The notes beneath the pieces are model-generated. The model was not told the origin of the DNA and made no database searches. It saw nothing but the letters and a program-made list of their open reading frames with translations. Of a stretch of DNA of 5,467 nt, positions 1 to 5,440 are shown piece by piece. Position 1 is the first letter of the stretch. Every line of letters starts with the position of its first letter. This DNA comes from Helicobacteraceae bacterium. Its GTDB lineage: Bacteria; Campylobacterota; Campylobacteria; Campylobacterales; Sulfurimonadaceae. Location of the stretch: positions 1-5,467 of the forward strand of contig JALWKG010000121.1 of assembly GCA_027081565.1 (NCBI GenBank), given 5' to 3'. The translations under genes and the position numbers were made by a program.

Positions 1-18
1 GTACCCAAACTAATCCGC

Positions 19-24
19 TATAAT
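19..24 (+). promoter_or_regulatory. -10 box TATAAT directly before cvfB
   Basis: A perfect TATAAT lies with exactly six bases between its last T and the A of the cvfB start codon. If the last T is at -7, transcription starts at the A of the ATG, giving a leaderless mRNA. The matching -35 area falls at or before the window edge and cannot be judged. No purine-rich Shine-Dalgarno sequence is present in the 30 visible bases upstream, which fits this reading. Confidence 0.6.
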
Positions 25-30
25 TGCACT

Positions 31-891
31 ATGATTAATGAAAAAATAGAACTGGGGAAACTTAACACCCTGAGAATAGACCGTTTTACAGAACCTGGCA
101 TCTACTTGATGGCTGAAGATGAATCTGACATCTTACTACCGGGTCAGTATGTCACTGAGACTATGGCTGAAGGCCAAGAGATCCAAGTATTTGTCTATAC
201 AGATAGCGAAGACCGTTTGGTCGCTACGACAGACACACCTAAGGCAATGGTCGATGAATTTGGCTTTTTCGAAGTCGTTGATGTTGCGGACTTTGGAGCT
301 TTTGTGGACTGGGGACTGCCTAAAGACCTTTTTGTACCCAAAAACCGACAGAAGACCCCTTTTAGAGTTGGAGACAGACGTATACTGCGTGTGGTCAAAG
401 ATGAGCAGAGTGAGAGACTTCTTGGTGTCGAGAAGATCAAGCAGTACCTCTCTCATGAAGTTGAAGAGGGTTATTACAAAAACAGACCTGTCAAACTTCT
501 AGTGATGGCAAGAACACCACTGGGATATAAGGTGATCGTTGATGACACCTACTCCGGTATGCTTTTTACCAACGAGATCTTTGAGGATATCGCTGCGGGT
601 GACATCAAAAAAGGTTTTGTGAAGTTGGTACGTAAAGATGGGAACATGGACATATCGCTACAACCTATAGGTACTGCTGCCAAAACAGACATCGCAACAG
701 ACAAGATCATGCAACTTCTTGAAGAGAACAGTGGATCACTTCCTTATAACTACAAAAGTGATGCAGACCTGATCAACAGCGTCTTTGGTCTCAGTAAAAA
801 GAACTATAAACGTGCCTTGACCACCTTGAAAGATGCGGCAAAGATCGATGTTACAGATACGGGCATCTATAAAAAAGAGGATGGACAATAA
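31..891 (+). CDS. cvfB: CvfB-family S1 RNA-binding protein
   Basis: The 286-residue product matches the CvfB/YitL family in length and layout. These are cytoplasmic RNA-binding proteins with three S1-like OB folds and a C-terminal winged helix; in Staphylococcus and Streptococcus they affect virulence gene expression and mRNA processing. Visible here are a first S1-like unit at about residues 5-65 (with IDRFTEPGIYL and VYTDSEDRLVATT), a second at about 75-133 with the typical S1 core DFGAFVDWGLPKDLFVP, a third at about 147-212, and a winged helix at about 222-280 (ADLINSVFGLSKKNYKRAL). The start at 31 is kept because family-like sequence begins within about ten residues of it and the next in-frame ATG (codon 27) would remove that part. 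It has no Shine-Dalgarno sequence. Its stop codon overlaps the next gene by one base. The RNA target in this phylum is unknown to me. Confidence 0.88.
   Translation: MINEKIELGKLNTLRIDRFTEPGIYLMAEDESDILLPGQYVTETMAEGQEIQVFVYTDSEDRLVATTDTPKAMVDEFGFFEVVDVADFGAFVDWGLPKDLFVPKNRQKTPFRVGDRRILRVVKDEQSERLLGVEKIKQYLSHEVEEGYYKNRPVKLLVMARTPLGYKVIVDDTYSGMLFTNEIFEDIAAGDIKKGFVKLVRKDGNMDISLQPIGTAAKTDIATDKIMQLLEENSGSLPYNYKSDADLINSVFGLSKKNYKRALTTLKDAAKIDVTDTGIYKKEDGQ
876..881 (+). promoter_or_regulatory. Ribosome binding site for the 70-codon gene
   Basis: AGAGGA lies inside the last codons of cvfB, nine bases before the ATG at 891. It supports that start and also a translation-coupled arrangement through the TAATG stop/start overlap at 889-893. 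Confidence 0.6.
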
Positions 892-1103
892 TGGCAAGAA
901 AGAAAAAGAGTGTTGATTACAGTCAGGACAATGTCATCTTTACTATGGACAAAAAGCAAGAGAAACTTATGCGTTATATGCCAGAGGTACAAGCAGTTGA
1001 ACTTAAATGTATGGAACCAGGCTCTAAAGGAACCCATGAAGTAGCATTTGCCCATCTGCCTAAAGAGATCAAGCAGTTGGTCAAACCTCTTAAAGGTAAA
1101 TAG
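891..1103 (+). CDS. Small conserved-looking protein of unknown function, coupled to cvfB
   Basis: This 70-residue product is not one I recognise. It begins with a basic patch (ARKKK), has a mixed middle with one cysteine at residue 40, and ends with a lysine-rich tail (KQLVKPLKGK). It has no signal peptide, membrane segment or metal-binding motif. The ATG shares one base with the cvfB stop codon (TAATG) and has a good AGAGGA ribosome site nine bases upstream, so it is very probably translated together with cvfB. The basic ends would suit contact with RNA or the ribosome, but that is inference from charge and neighbour only. The next gene, ppnP, starts 37 bp downstream with no terminator in between, so all three genes are probably on one transcript. 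Confidence 0.8.
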   Translation: MARKKKSVDYSQDNVIFTMDKKQEKLMRYMPEVQAVELKCMEPGSKGTHEVAFAHLPKEIKQLVKPLKGK

Positions 1104-1140
1104 TATTACTATTGCCAGTATTAAAAATTAAAGGAATAAA

Positions 1141-1458
1141 ATGAGCGAATTTAAAAATGTCACTGCCGTCAAGGCTGCAAACATCTACTATGATGGCAAA
1201 GTCACCAGCCGCACACTAAAGTTTGAAGACGGCTCTACAAAGTCCCTAGGCATCATGCTCCCAGGTGAGTACACTTTTGGTACAGAACTTAAAGAGATCA
1301 TGGAGATCATGGCCGGTGAGCTTGAAGTTCGTCTTCCAGATGAAAAAGAGTTTAAAACACTAACAGTACCTTGTAGTTTTGAAGTTCCTGCCCATAGCTC
1401 TTTTGATCTCATCATCAAAGCACCTACTGACTACTGCTGTTCATACATCACTGAATAG
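1141..1458 (+). CDS. ppnP: Pyrimidine/purine nucleoside phosphorylase PpnP
   Basis: The 105-residue product belongs to the PpnP (YaiE, DUF1255) family, small cytoplasmic cupin-fold enzymes that split purine and pyrimidine nucleosides with phosphate into the free base and ribose-1-phosphate. Family signatures are clear: LGIMLPGEYTFGT at residues 36-48, GELEVRLPD at 59-67, FEVPAHSSFDL at 80-90 and TDYCCSYI at 96-103. The E. coli protein has 94 residues; the extra length here is an N-terminal extension of about ten residues. AAGGA at 1131-1135, five bases before the ATG, supports the start. It is probably the last gene of the cvfB operon: the gap from the previous gene is 37 bp and a hairpin follows the stop codon. 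A role in nucleoside salvage, perhaps of RNA breakdown products, follows from the family. Confidence 0.92.
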   Translation: MSEFKNVTAVKAANIYYDGKVTSRTLKFEDGSTKSLGIMLPGEYTFGTELKEIMEIMAGELEVRLPDEKEFKTLTVPCSFEVPAHSSFDLIIKAPTDYCCSYITE

Positions 1459-1463
1459 TCACA

Positions 1464-1487
1464 AATACGAGTGTTTTCACTTGTATT
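1464..1487 (+). terminator. Hairpin after ppnP, probable transcript end
   Basis: AATACGAGTG and CACTTGTATT pair over ten positions around a TTTT loop, with a single G-U wobble. It begins five bases after the ppnP stop codon. The first T-run comes only about 15 bases later (1503-1507), so this is not a textbook intrinsic terminator; it could instead be a 3'-end stabilising hairpin. The next gene has its own -10 box downstream of it. Confidence 0.55.
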
Positions 1488-1524
1488 ACCCTCTATTAAT
1501 TATTTTTCGTTATATTTCCGACAT

Positions 1525-1530
1525 TAAAAT
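1525..1530 (+). promoter_or_regulatory. -10 box TAAAAT for the FKBP gene
   Basis: TAAAAT fits the TANAAT pattern of Campylobacterota housekeeping promoters and is preceded by T-rich sequence (1501-1517). The predicted transcription start is near 1537. That would leave the upstream in-frame ATG at 1536 outside or at the very edge of the mRNA, favouring translation from 1554. Confidence 0.45.
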
Positions 1531-1540
1531 TCTATATGAA

Positions 1541-1545
1541 AGAAG
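1541..1545 (+). promoter_or_regulatory. Ribosome binding site that sets the FKBP start
   Basis: AGAAG stands eight bases before the ATG at 1554. The in-frame ATG at 1536 has no comparable site, and using it would put six polar residues before the lipoprotein signal peptide. Both points choose 1554. Confidence 0.6.
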
Positions 1546-1553
1546 AACATAAC

Positions 1554-2285
1554 ATGAAAAAGATCTATCTCTCTACACTTGTAATCGCTCTTATTGGTAT
1601 CACTATGACAGGATGTAACGAAGACAAAGGCGCTACAAAAGCTCCTGCAGCGGCAACAAAGACTACTTTGACAACACAGCAGGAAAAAGTTGGCTACTCT
1701 ATAGGTGTTCAGATCGGTTCACAGTTGGCACAGACAAAAGACAGTCTTGATACTGACGCTTTAATACTTGGTCTTAGTGACGCACTGGCTCAAAAAAAGC
1801 CTAAGATGACCAATGAAGAGATGCAGCAGGCCAAGATGGTATTTCAACAAGAGATGCAAGCCAAAGCTCAAAAACAGATGGCTGAGATGACACTAAAAAA
1901 CAAAGCCGAAGGCGAAGCTTTTTTAGCTGCTAACAAAACTAAACCAGGTGTCGTGACACTACCAAGTGGTCTTCAGTACAAGGTCCTTAAAGAAGGAACG
2001 GGTGCAACACCAACTGCAACAGACACAGTAGTCACACACTATACTGGTAAATTGATCAATGGTAAGGTCTTTGACTCTTCAGTGCAACGTGGTGAGCCAG
2101 CAACCTTCCCTGTAAATGGTGTCATCCCAGGCTGGACGGAAGCACTTCAAAAAATGAAGGTTGGTAGTAAATGGGAACTTGTTATTCCTGCTGATCTTGC
2201 GTATGGTGAGCGTGGTGCAGGTCAAGCGATCGCACCTAACTCTGTACTTATCTTTGAACTTGAACTTTTAGAAGTTAAAAAGTAG
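1554..2285 (+). CDS. FKBP-type peptidyl-prolyl cis-trans isomerase, lipoprotein (Mip/FkpA-like)
   Basis: The 243-residue product is a Mip/FkpA-type prolyl isomerase that helps fold proteins outside the inner membrane. It begins with a lipoprotein signal peptide (MKK, a hydrophobic stretch, then MTGC), so Cys21 should be lipidated. A linker rich in Ala, Thr and Lys follows, then the helical N-terminal dimerisation domain at about residues 39-118 (KVGYSIGVQIGSQL). The FKBP catalytic domain spans about 138-243. Its pocket residues line up with those of human FKBP12: Tyr163 (HYTG), Phe173-Asp174 (VFDSS), Phe185, Val190-Ile191 and Trp194 (GVIPGW), Tyr217 (LAYGERG) and Phe234. All are intact, so activity is expected. 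Length is close to Mip (about 230). The gene probably has its own promoter at 1525-1530. Inner versus outer membrane anchoring cannot be settled; the residues after Cys21 are NED, with Asp not at +2. Confidence 0.93.
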   Translation: MKKIYLSTLVIALIGITMTGCNEDKGATKAPAAATKTTLTTQQEKVGYSIGVQIGSQLAQTKDSLDTDALILGLSDALAQKKPKMTNEEMQQAKMVFQQEMQAKAQKQMAEMTLKNKAEGEAFLAANKTKPGVVTLPSGLQYKVLKEGTGATPTATDTVVTHYTGKLINGKVFDSSVQRGEPATFPVNGVIPGWTEALQKMKVGSKWELVIPADLAYGERGAGQAIAPNSVLIFELELLEVKK

Positions 2286-2294
2286 TACTTCATA

Positions 2295-2342
2295 TCACTT
2301 GGCACTCTGCCTTGTGAGCTCCCTTAAAACACTCACCTTTTT
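2295..2342 (+). terminator. Overlapping alternative hairpins after the FKBP gene, the second followed by T5
   Basis: TCAC-TT-GGCA / TGCC-TT-GTGA (2295-2317) forms an eight-pair hairpin with an internal TT/TT mismatch. GTGAG (2314-2318) can instead pair with CTCAC (2332-2336) around a 13-base loop, followed by C and TTTTT (2338-2342), which resembles a weak intrinsic terminator. The two structures share 2314-2317 and cannot form together. The simplest reading is a transcript end for the FKBP gene. Confidence 0.45.
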
Positions 2343-2417
2343 ATTCTATTGTCCAACCAAATCCACAAGTAAATACTCACACTCTATACAGATATATTGA
2401 CGCATATATACTAACTC

Positions 2418-2864
2418 TTACAATGAAGAACGTACCCCTATGGCATGCCAAAGGATCACTATGTTTAAAATAAAGATCAGTAGTGAGCTGCCTCTCATTA
2501 TGATGTGTTGTCCTTTGGAGCGGTCTTTTTTATGGACTTTAAAGGCTATTGACATGTGGATGATCGTTAAGAGAGAGATCAAGCCCACTGCGTAAAGTTT
2601 ATGGGTCATCTCCAGTGCCAAAGTTGAGTCAGGCGCATATAACATCACATCATCAATACCAAAATGAAAAAACATAGTAGTTCCTGTAGCAAGGAGAGAC
2701 AGCAGCCAAAAGGTCTCAAAATAACCATAGATGGGACCGATATGTCCATAGACATCACCCTGAGCATTTTTGTCACGTAGAAATATGCCTAATGCAAAAA
2801 GAAAGAGTGAGCCACCTATCCAGGCGGTGGCAGATAAGATATGGATAAATAGTATTAGATTCAT
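2418..2864 (-). CDS. Four-helix membrane protein, CopD-like
   Basis: The 148-residue product is an integral membrane protein with four predicted helices at about residues 3-28, 48-68, 88-108 and 122-142. Helix 1 carries the H-x6-W-x-G-G pattern (His8, Trp15, Gly17-Gly18) seen in the broad CopD-like group of small membrane proteins. Further histidines lie in or near helices: His67, His88, His103 and His140. Paired histidines in such bundles often bind haem b or copper, but no ligand can be assigned here. HemJ (protoporphyrinogen oxidase) has similar size and topology, but its signature after helix 1 (LPRLFVYH-like) is absent. The start at 2862-2864 is the natural one because the first helix begins at once; I see no strong ribosome site before it. 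It is divergent from the 63-codon gene and convergent with the FKBP gene, so it appears to be a single-gene unit. Confidence 0.75.
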   Translation of the reverse strand: MNLILFIHILSATAWIGGSLFLFALGIFLRDKNAQGDVYGHIGPIYGYFETFWLLSLLATGTTMFFHFGIDDVMLYAPDSTLALEMTHKLYAVGLISLLTIIHMSIAFKVHKKDRSKGQHIIMRGSSLLIFILNIVILWHAIGVRSSL

Positions 2865-2942
2865 AATGACACTTTACGCTATCTTTGCCTAAAATAATTT
2901 GACTTGCCACAAGAATTATAACTTTTATAAGTCCTTACATCT

Positions 2943-2948
2943 TAGAAT
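2943..2948 (+). promoter_or_regulatory. -10 box TAGAAT for the 63-codon gene
   Basis: TAGAAT fits TANAAT exactly and predicts a transcription start near 2955, giving a leader of about 22 bases that contains the ribosome site at 2966-2970. This also argues against an in-frame ATG at 2899, which would lie upstream of the mRNA start. Confidence 0.5.
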
Positions 2949-2965
2949 TGTACAAACAAACCAAC

Positions 2966-2970
2966 AGGAG
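2966..2970 (+). promoter_or_regulatory. Ribosome binding site AGGAG that sets the start at 2977
   Basis: A perfect AGGAG lies six bases before the ATG at 2977. The longer in-frame reading from 2899 has no such site and would run through the promoter, so the extra 26 residues are not believed. Confidence 0.8.
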
Positions 2971-2976
2971 CCGCTT

Positions 2977-3168
2977 ATGGAGAAAAAACAGTCTGCGCAA
3001 GAACTTTTTAAAGAGTATGTTCCTGAAGTAATGTATTATGACCCCGATGTTGATGGGGGAAGTGATCACCTCATCAGAAAAGACCTGCTCTCTGAAAAAG
3101 AGCGTTTAAAAGCACTTATCACCAAACGCAAAGAGGCCAACCGAGGTGATCGTAAAGTTCGAAGATAA
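2977..3168 (+). CDS. Small charged protein of unknown function, 63 residues
   Basis: I do not recognise this product. It has an amphipathic-looking N-terminal part (SAQELFKEYVPEVMYY), an acidic centre (DPDVDGGSD, residues 22-30), then a helix-prone charged stretch (SEKERLKALITKRKE, 39-53) and a basic tail (RGDRKVRR). There is no cysteine, signal peptide or membrane segment, so it should be cytoplasmic. The strict charge segregation, with an acidic middle and a basic end, suits a partner-binding or nucleic-acid-binding protein, but that is only inference. Good support for it being a real gene comes from a perfect AGGAG site six bases upstream and a TAGAAT -10 box. It stands alone: the upstream gene is divergent, and 99 bp separate it from the Sel1 gene, which may have its own weak promoter. 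Confidence 0.75.
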   Translation: MEKKQSAQELFKEYVPEVMYYDPDVDGGSDHLIRKDLLSEKERLKALITKRKEANRGDRKVRR

Positions 3169-3244
3169 AAATACGTACTTTTATTTGTCTATTAACTTTC
3201 ACACTTTAGTCCCTCTTAACCCCAAAACTACTACTATTGCATAC

Positions 3245-3253
3245 TTTAATAAT
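3245..3253 (+). promoter_or_regulatory. Possible -10 region for the Sel1-ribE unit
   Basis: TTTAATAAT in an AT-rich stretch 15 bases before the ATG at 3268 is the best -10 candidate in the 99-bp gap 3169-3267; it would give a very short leader. The rest of that gap holds T-rich sequence and no convincing terminator or small gene. The ribosome site is weak (GAGA at 3257-3260). Confidence 0.3.
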
Positions 3254-3267
3254 ATCGAGATACAACT

Positions 3268-3954
3268 ATGATACAACAAGCACACAATGCTTACAATGCT
3301 CAAGACTATGAAAAAGCCTTTACACTCTACGAAGCGCTTGCAGAGAGTGGTGATGCCACCGCTATGACCTCACTTGCTTTTATGTACCAAAATGGTTTTG
3401 GTGTAGAGAAGTCAGATGAAAAGGCCTTGGCATACTATCTTAAAGCTGCCGAGCAGAAACAGCCCTATGCCCTTTTTAACCTGGCTATACTCTACAGTAA
3501 TGGTGTCGGCGGTGTCACACATGACCAGTTTAAAGCCTACGAACTCTACTTGGAGGCCGCTGAAAGAGAGGTGCCTCCTGCTATGTATGAGGTCGCTTTG
3601 ATGTTAGAACGTGGACTGGGTTGTTTACAAAACTACTCTGAGTCTGCTTTTTGGTACGAAGAAGCTGCGAAACGCGGTCACGCTCAGGCTTTTAACAACC
3701 TTGGTGCACTTTATAAAGAGGGCCATGGTGTTCATAAAGACTACCACCGCGCATTTATCTGTTTTGAACGTGCTGCTGACAAAGAGTTGGCCGAAGGCTT
3801 TTACAACCTGGGCTTGATGTACGATCAGGGAATGGGCGTAGAAGAAGACCATGACAAAGCCTTGGATCTCTGCCGAAAAGCGGCTTACGCTGGTCATGAA
3901 AAAGCAAAAAACATTATAAGCGGATTGCAAGAAGATGGAAAAATCGTCTTCTAA
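3268..3954 (+). CDS. Sel1-repeat (SLR) protein
   Basis: The 228-residue product consists almost wholly of Sel1-like repeats, the 36-residue relatives of TPR units that stack into a curved scaffold for protein binding. After a TPR-like first helix pair (residues 3-27, NAYNAQDYEKAFTLYEALA), full repeats run at about 28-63, 64-101, 102-137, 138-173 and 174-209, each with the A-x2-x-L-x3-Y-x2-G-x-G-V pattern and a closing K-A-A. A partial repeat ends the protein. The second repeat has a two-residue insertion (GVGGVTHDQFKA). The third has MYEVALMLERGLGCLQN, with Leu in place of the usual Tyr. Unlike the secreted cysteine-rich Hcp proteins of Helicobacter, it has no signal peptide and only three cysteines, not regularly spaced, so it should be cytoplasmic. 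Its partner is unknown. ribE follows 20 bp downstream, so the two are probably co-transcribed. Confidence 0.9.
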   Translation: MIQQAHNAYNAQDYEKAFTLYEALAESGDATAMTSLAFMYQNGFGVEKSDEKALAYYLKAAEQKQPYALFNLAILYSNGVGGVTHDQFKAYELYLEAAEREVPPAMYEVALMLERGLGCLQNYSESAFWYEEAAKRGHAQAFNNLGALYKEGHGVHKDYHRAFICFERAADKELAEGFYNLGLMYDQGMGVEEDHDKALDLCRKAAYAGHEKAKNIISGLQEDGKIVF

Positions 3955-3974
3955 TGTCAGATAAAGGGATTTAA

Positions 3975-4586
3975 ATGTTCACAGGTCTTATTCGTGAGAT
4001 GGCTACCGTTAAAAGCCTCGCTAACAACACACTCACCCTCCAAGCCACTTACCAACCAGAGATGGGTGACTCCATCGCTATCAACGGTGTCTGCCTTAGT
4101 GTTACCGCACGCTCCTCTACTGGGTTTAGTGTAGAACTCTCTCCTGAGACCCAGAGCCATATCGCACTCGATCAACTCAAAGGCAAAGTCCACATAGAAC
4201 CTGCGATGATGATGGGGGATCGTTTTGAAGGTCATATCGTTCAAGGGCATGTAGATACCATAGGAACCATTACTCAGATAACCAACAGTGGGAACTCTTA
4301 TGATGTCTTTGTCGAGGTCGAACCTTCCGTCATGGCATATATCGTACCTAAAGGCTCTATCACTATTGATGGTGTCAGTCTGACGGTCAATGAGATCTTT
4401 GAAAGTTCATTTCGTCTGACCATCATTCCCATTACCATGAAAGAGACCCTTTTTGGAAGCTACCGTGTGGGCAGTAAGGTCAACATAGAGACCGATATGT
4501 TTGCACGCTATATAGAACATATCCTTACCCATAAAAAGAGTGCCTTGGACTGGAAAACAGTCGAACGTATCAGCGCACTTTATTAA
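3975..4586 (+). CDS. ribE: Riboflavin synthase, alpha chain
   Basis: The 203-residue product is riboflavin synthase, which converts two 6,7-dimethyl-8-ribityllumazine molecules into riboflavin and a pyrimidinedione in the cytoplasm. It shows the internal duplication of the family: barrel 1 at about residues 1-85 (starting MFTGLI, with GDSIAINGVCLSV at 31-43) and barrel 2 at about 87-185 (GHIVQGHVD at 86-94, KGSITIDGVSLTV at 126-138). Cys40, His92, Ser135 and Thr137 fall at the positions of conserved active-site residues. A C-terminal helix for trimer formation (FARYIEHIL) is present. Length is typical (about 200-215). AAGGGA at 3964-3969, five bases before the ATG, supports the start. No FMN riboswitch could fit in the 20-bp gap after the Sel1 gene, and no other riboflavin gene lies nearby. 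Confidence 0.96.
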   Translation: MFTGLIREMATVKSLANNTLTLQATYQPEMGDSIAINGVCLSVTARSSTGFSVELSPETQSHIALDQLKGKVHIEPAMMMGDRFEGHIVQGHVDTIGTITQITNSGNSYDVFVEVEPSVMAYIVPKGSITIDGVSLTVNEIFESSFRLTIIPITMKETLFGSYRVGSKVNIETDMFARYIEHILTHKKSALDWKTVERISALY

Positions 4587-4607
4587 GGGCACCGCTAACA
4601 ACTGACA

Positions 4608-4632
4608 CCCTGACCTTGTATAAGGCACAGGG
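4608..4632. terminator. Hairpin between convergent ribE and mnmC
   Basis: CCCTG-A-CCTT / AAGG-CA-CAGGG forms a nine-pair stem with a small A/CA internal loop and a GTAT tip, 21 bases after the ribE stop codon. Being symmetrical it can form in both transcripts, as expected between convergent genes. Neither side has a T-run, so termination strength is uncertain. Confidence 0.45.
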
Positions 4633-4658
4633 GACACAGAGACCCTCACACTAACTTG

Positions 4659-5417
4659 CTAGACATTATGGTCACGTAAAGAACGTACATCTGGATTACA
4701 GCTGATCTTATGAGACATATCAACCTCTTGGTACCCCACCAAAGCTGACAGTGAAGCCACCGTTGCATCTCTATGTCCTTCACCACTGTTGATATAGATC
4801 TTAAAACTGTTTTCATAGAGTGCCAAACGTGTTTTTAAAGCCATCGAGTAGGTCGTCACAATCCCATCTTGTTTGATGCATCTTGCGATATCTGAAAAAT
4901 ACTCTTTTGTCCAAAGTATTGGATTACTGCCAGGACTAAAGGCATCTTGATAGACGATGTCAAACTTGACATCGCAGGATCTCAAATAATCCCGTGCATC
5001 ACCAATATAGAGTTCTATATAGAGTCTCTCATCTTCATAGATATGCTCTTTACTTAAAGCCTCGATGATGGGTAAAAAAGGTGCAAATATATCTGGGTAC
5101 TTAAAATCTGTCAACGAAGTAATCAAACTTGCATCAAATTCTGGAGAGTAGATACGGATCTTTTTCTCTATTTTGTGTTCACGAAGATAATAGAGTGTGG
5201 CCAATGTGTTAAAACCCAGACCAAAACAGATGTCCAAGATGGTGATCTCTTCTCTGTTTTGGTGGTGTCTTAAAGCGGGTATGACATGTTTACTCAAAGA
5301 CTCATGCAGTGCACCGTCTCTAGTGGAGTGATAGTGCTCATCAAAAGCCGTACTGTAGGCTGTAAAGCTTCCGTCTTCACTTTGTACCATCTTGTGTTCT
5401 AAACTTTCAAACCCCAT
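4659..5417 (-). CDS. mnmC: MnmC-like tRNA (5-aminomethyl-uridine) methyltransferase, stand-alone domain
   Basis: The 252-residue product is an SAM-dependent methyltransferase of the MnmC2 (DUF752, Methyltransf_30) family, which methylates 5-aminomethyluridine at tRNA wobble position 34 to the mnm5 form. Visible are TAYSTAFDEHYHS at residues 19-31, the SAM loop DICFGLGFN at 62-70, an acidic/strand region GDARDYL at 139-145, and the family motif YQDAFSPGSNPILWT at 156-170, followed by TYSMALKTRLAL near 189-200. E. coli MnmC carries an extra FAD-oxidase domain that makes the substrate; it is absent here, as in the one-domain Aquifex enzyme. The substrate would then come from the ammonium-using MnmE/MnmG route, which is inference. 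AAAGGA five bases before the ATG supports the start. The stop codon at 4659-4661 is convergent with ribE. Confidence 0.88.
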   Translation of the reverse strand: MGFESLEHKMVQSEDGSFTAYSTAFDEHYHSTRDGALHESLSKHVIPALRHHQNREEITILDICFGLGFNTLATLYYLREHKIEKKIRIYSPEFDASLITSLTDFKYPDIFAPFLPIIEALSKEHIYEDERLYIELYIGDARDYLRSCDVKFDIVYQDAFSPGSNPILWTKEYFSDIARCIKQDGIVTTYSMALKTRLALYENSFKIYINSGEGHRDATVASLSALVGYQEVDMSHKISCNPDVRSLRDHNV

Positions 5418-5422
5418 TATAA

Positions 5423-5440
5423 TCCTTTGAAAGTATTGTA
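5423..5440 (-). promoter_or_regulatory. Ribosome site and -10 candidate for mnmC
   Basis: On the minus strand TACAAT (5440-5435) fits TANAAT and AAAGGA (5428-5423) is a strong ribosome site five bases before the ATG. The promoter would give a leader of only about 11 bases, with the ribosome site at its very end, so the TACAAT may be chance and transcription could come from beyond the window. Confidence 0.4.

Larger units (their letters stand above)
2865..2976. promoter_or_regulatory. Divergent control region with two TTATAA boxes
   Basis: This 112-bp region separates two divergent genes. Two copies of the palindrome TTATAA (2916-2921 and 2925-2930) flank CTT, giving an operator-like symmetrical element in the middle. 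TTGACT at 2899-2904 resembles a -35 box, but its spacing to TAGAAT at 2943-2948 is too long, so it probably does not pair with it. No clear -10 box for the minus-strand gene stands out; TATTTT read at 2896-2891 on the minus strand is a weak option. Which regulator, if any, binds here is unknown. Confidence 0.35.

Noticed and set aside
1536..1553. Upstream ATG extending the FKBP protein by six residues
   Set aside because: It has no ribosome site, lies at the predicted transcription start, and would put polar residues before the lipoprotein signal peptide.
2300..2315. TGGCAC followed by TTGT, resembling a sigma-54 promoter
   Set aside because: The spacing between the GG and the second element is one base too long and the GC is missing; no gene follows on the plus strand.
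2392..2409. ATATAT-N6-ATATAT inverted repeat downstream of the CopD-like gene
   Set aside because: The stem is only A-T pairs and has no T-run on the minus strand, so it is too weak to call a terminator.
2899..2976. N-terminal extension of the 63-codon gene
   Set aside because: The stretch overlaps the promoter region and lacks a ribosome site, while AGGAG at 2966-2970 points to 2977.
3162..3184. Possible hairpin at the end of the 63-codon gene (GATAAA with TTTGTC)
   Set aside because: Only six weak pairs with mismatches towards the loop; likely chance in AT-rich sequence.
3625..3930. Open frame of 101 codons antisense to the Sel1 gene
   Set aside because: It is a shadow of the repeated Sel1 coding sequence with no independent evidence of coding.
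4407..4649. Open frame of 80 codons on the minus strand across the 3' end of ribE
   Set aside because: It is antisense to a clear conserved gene, has no family resemblance and no supporting start signals.
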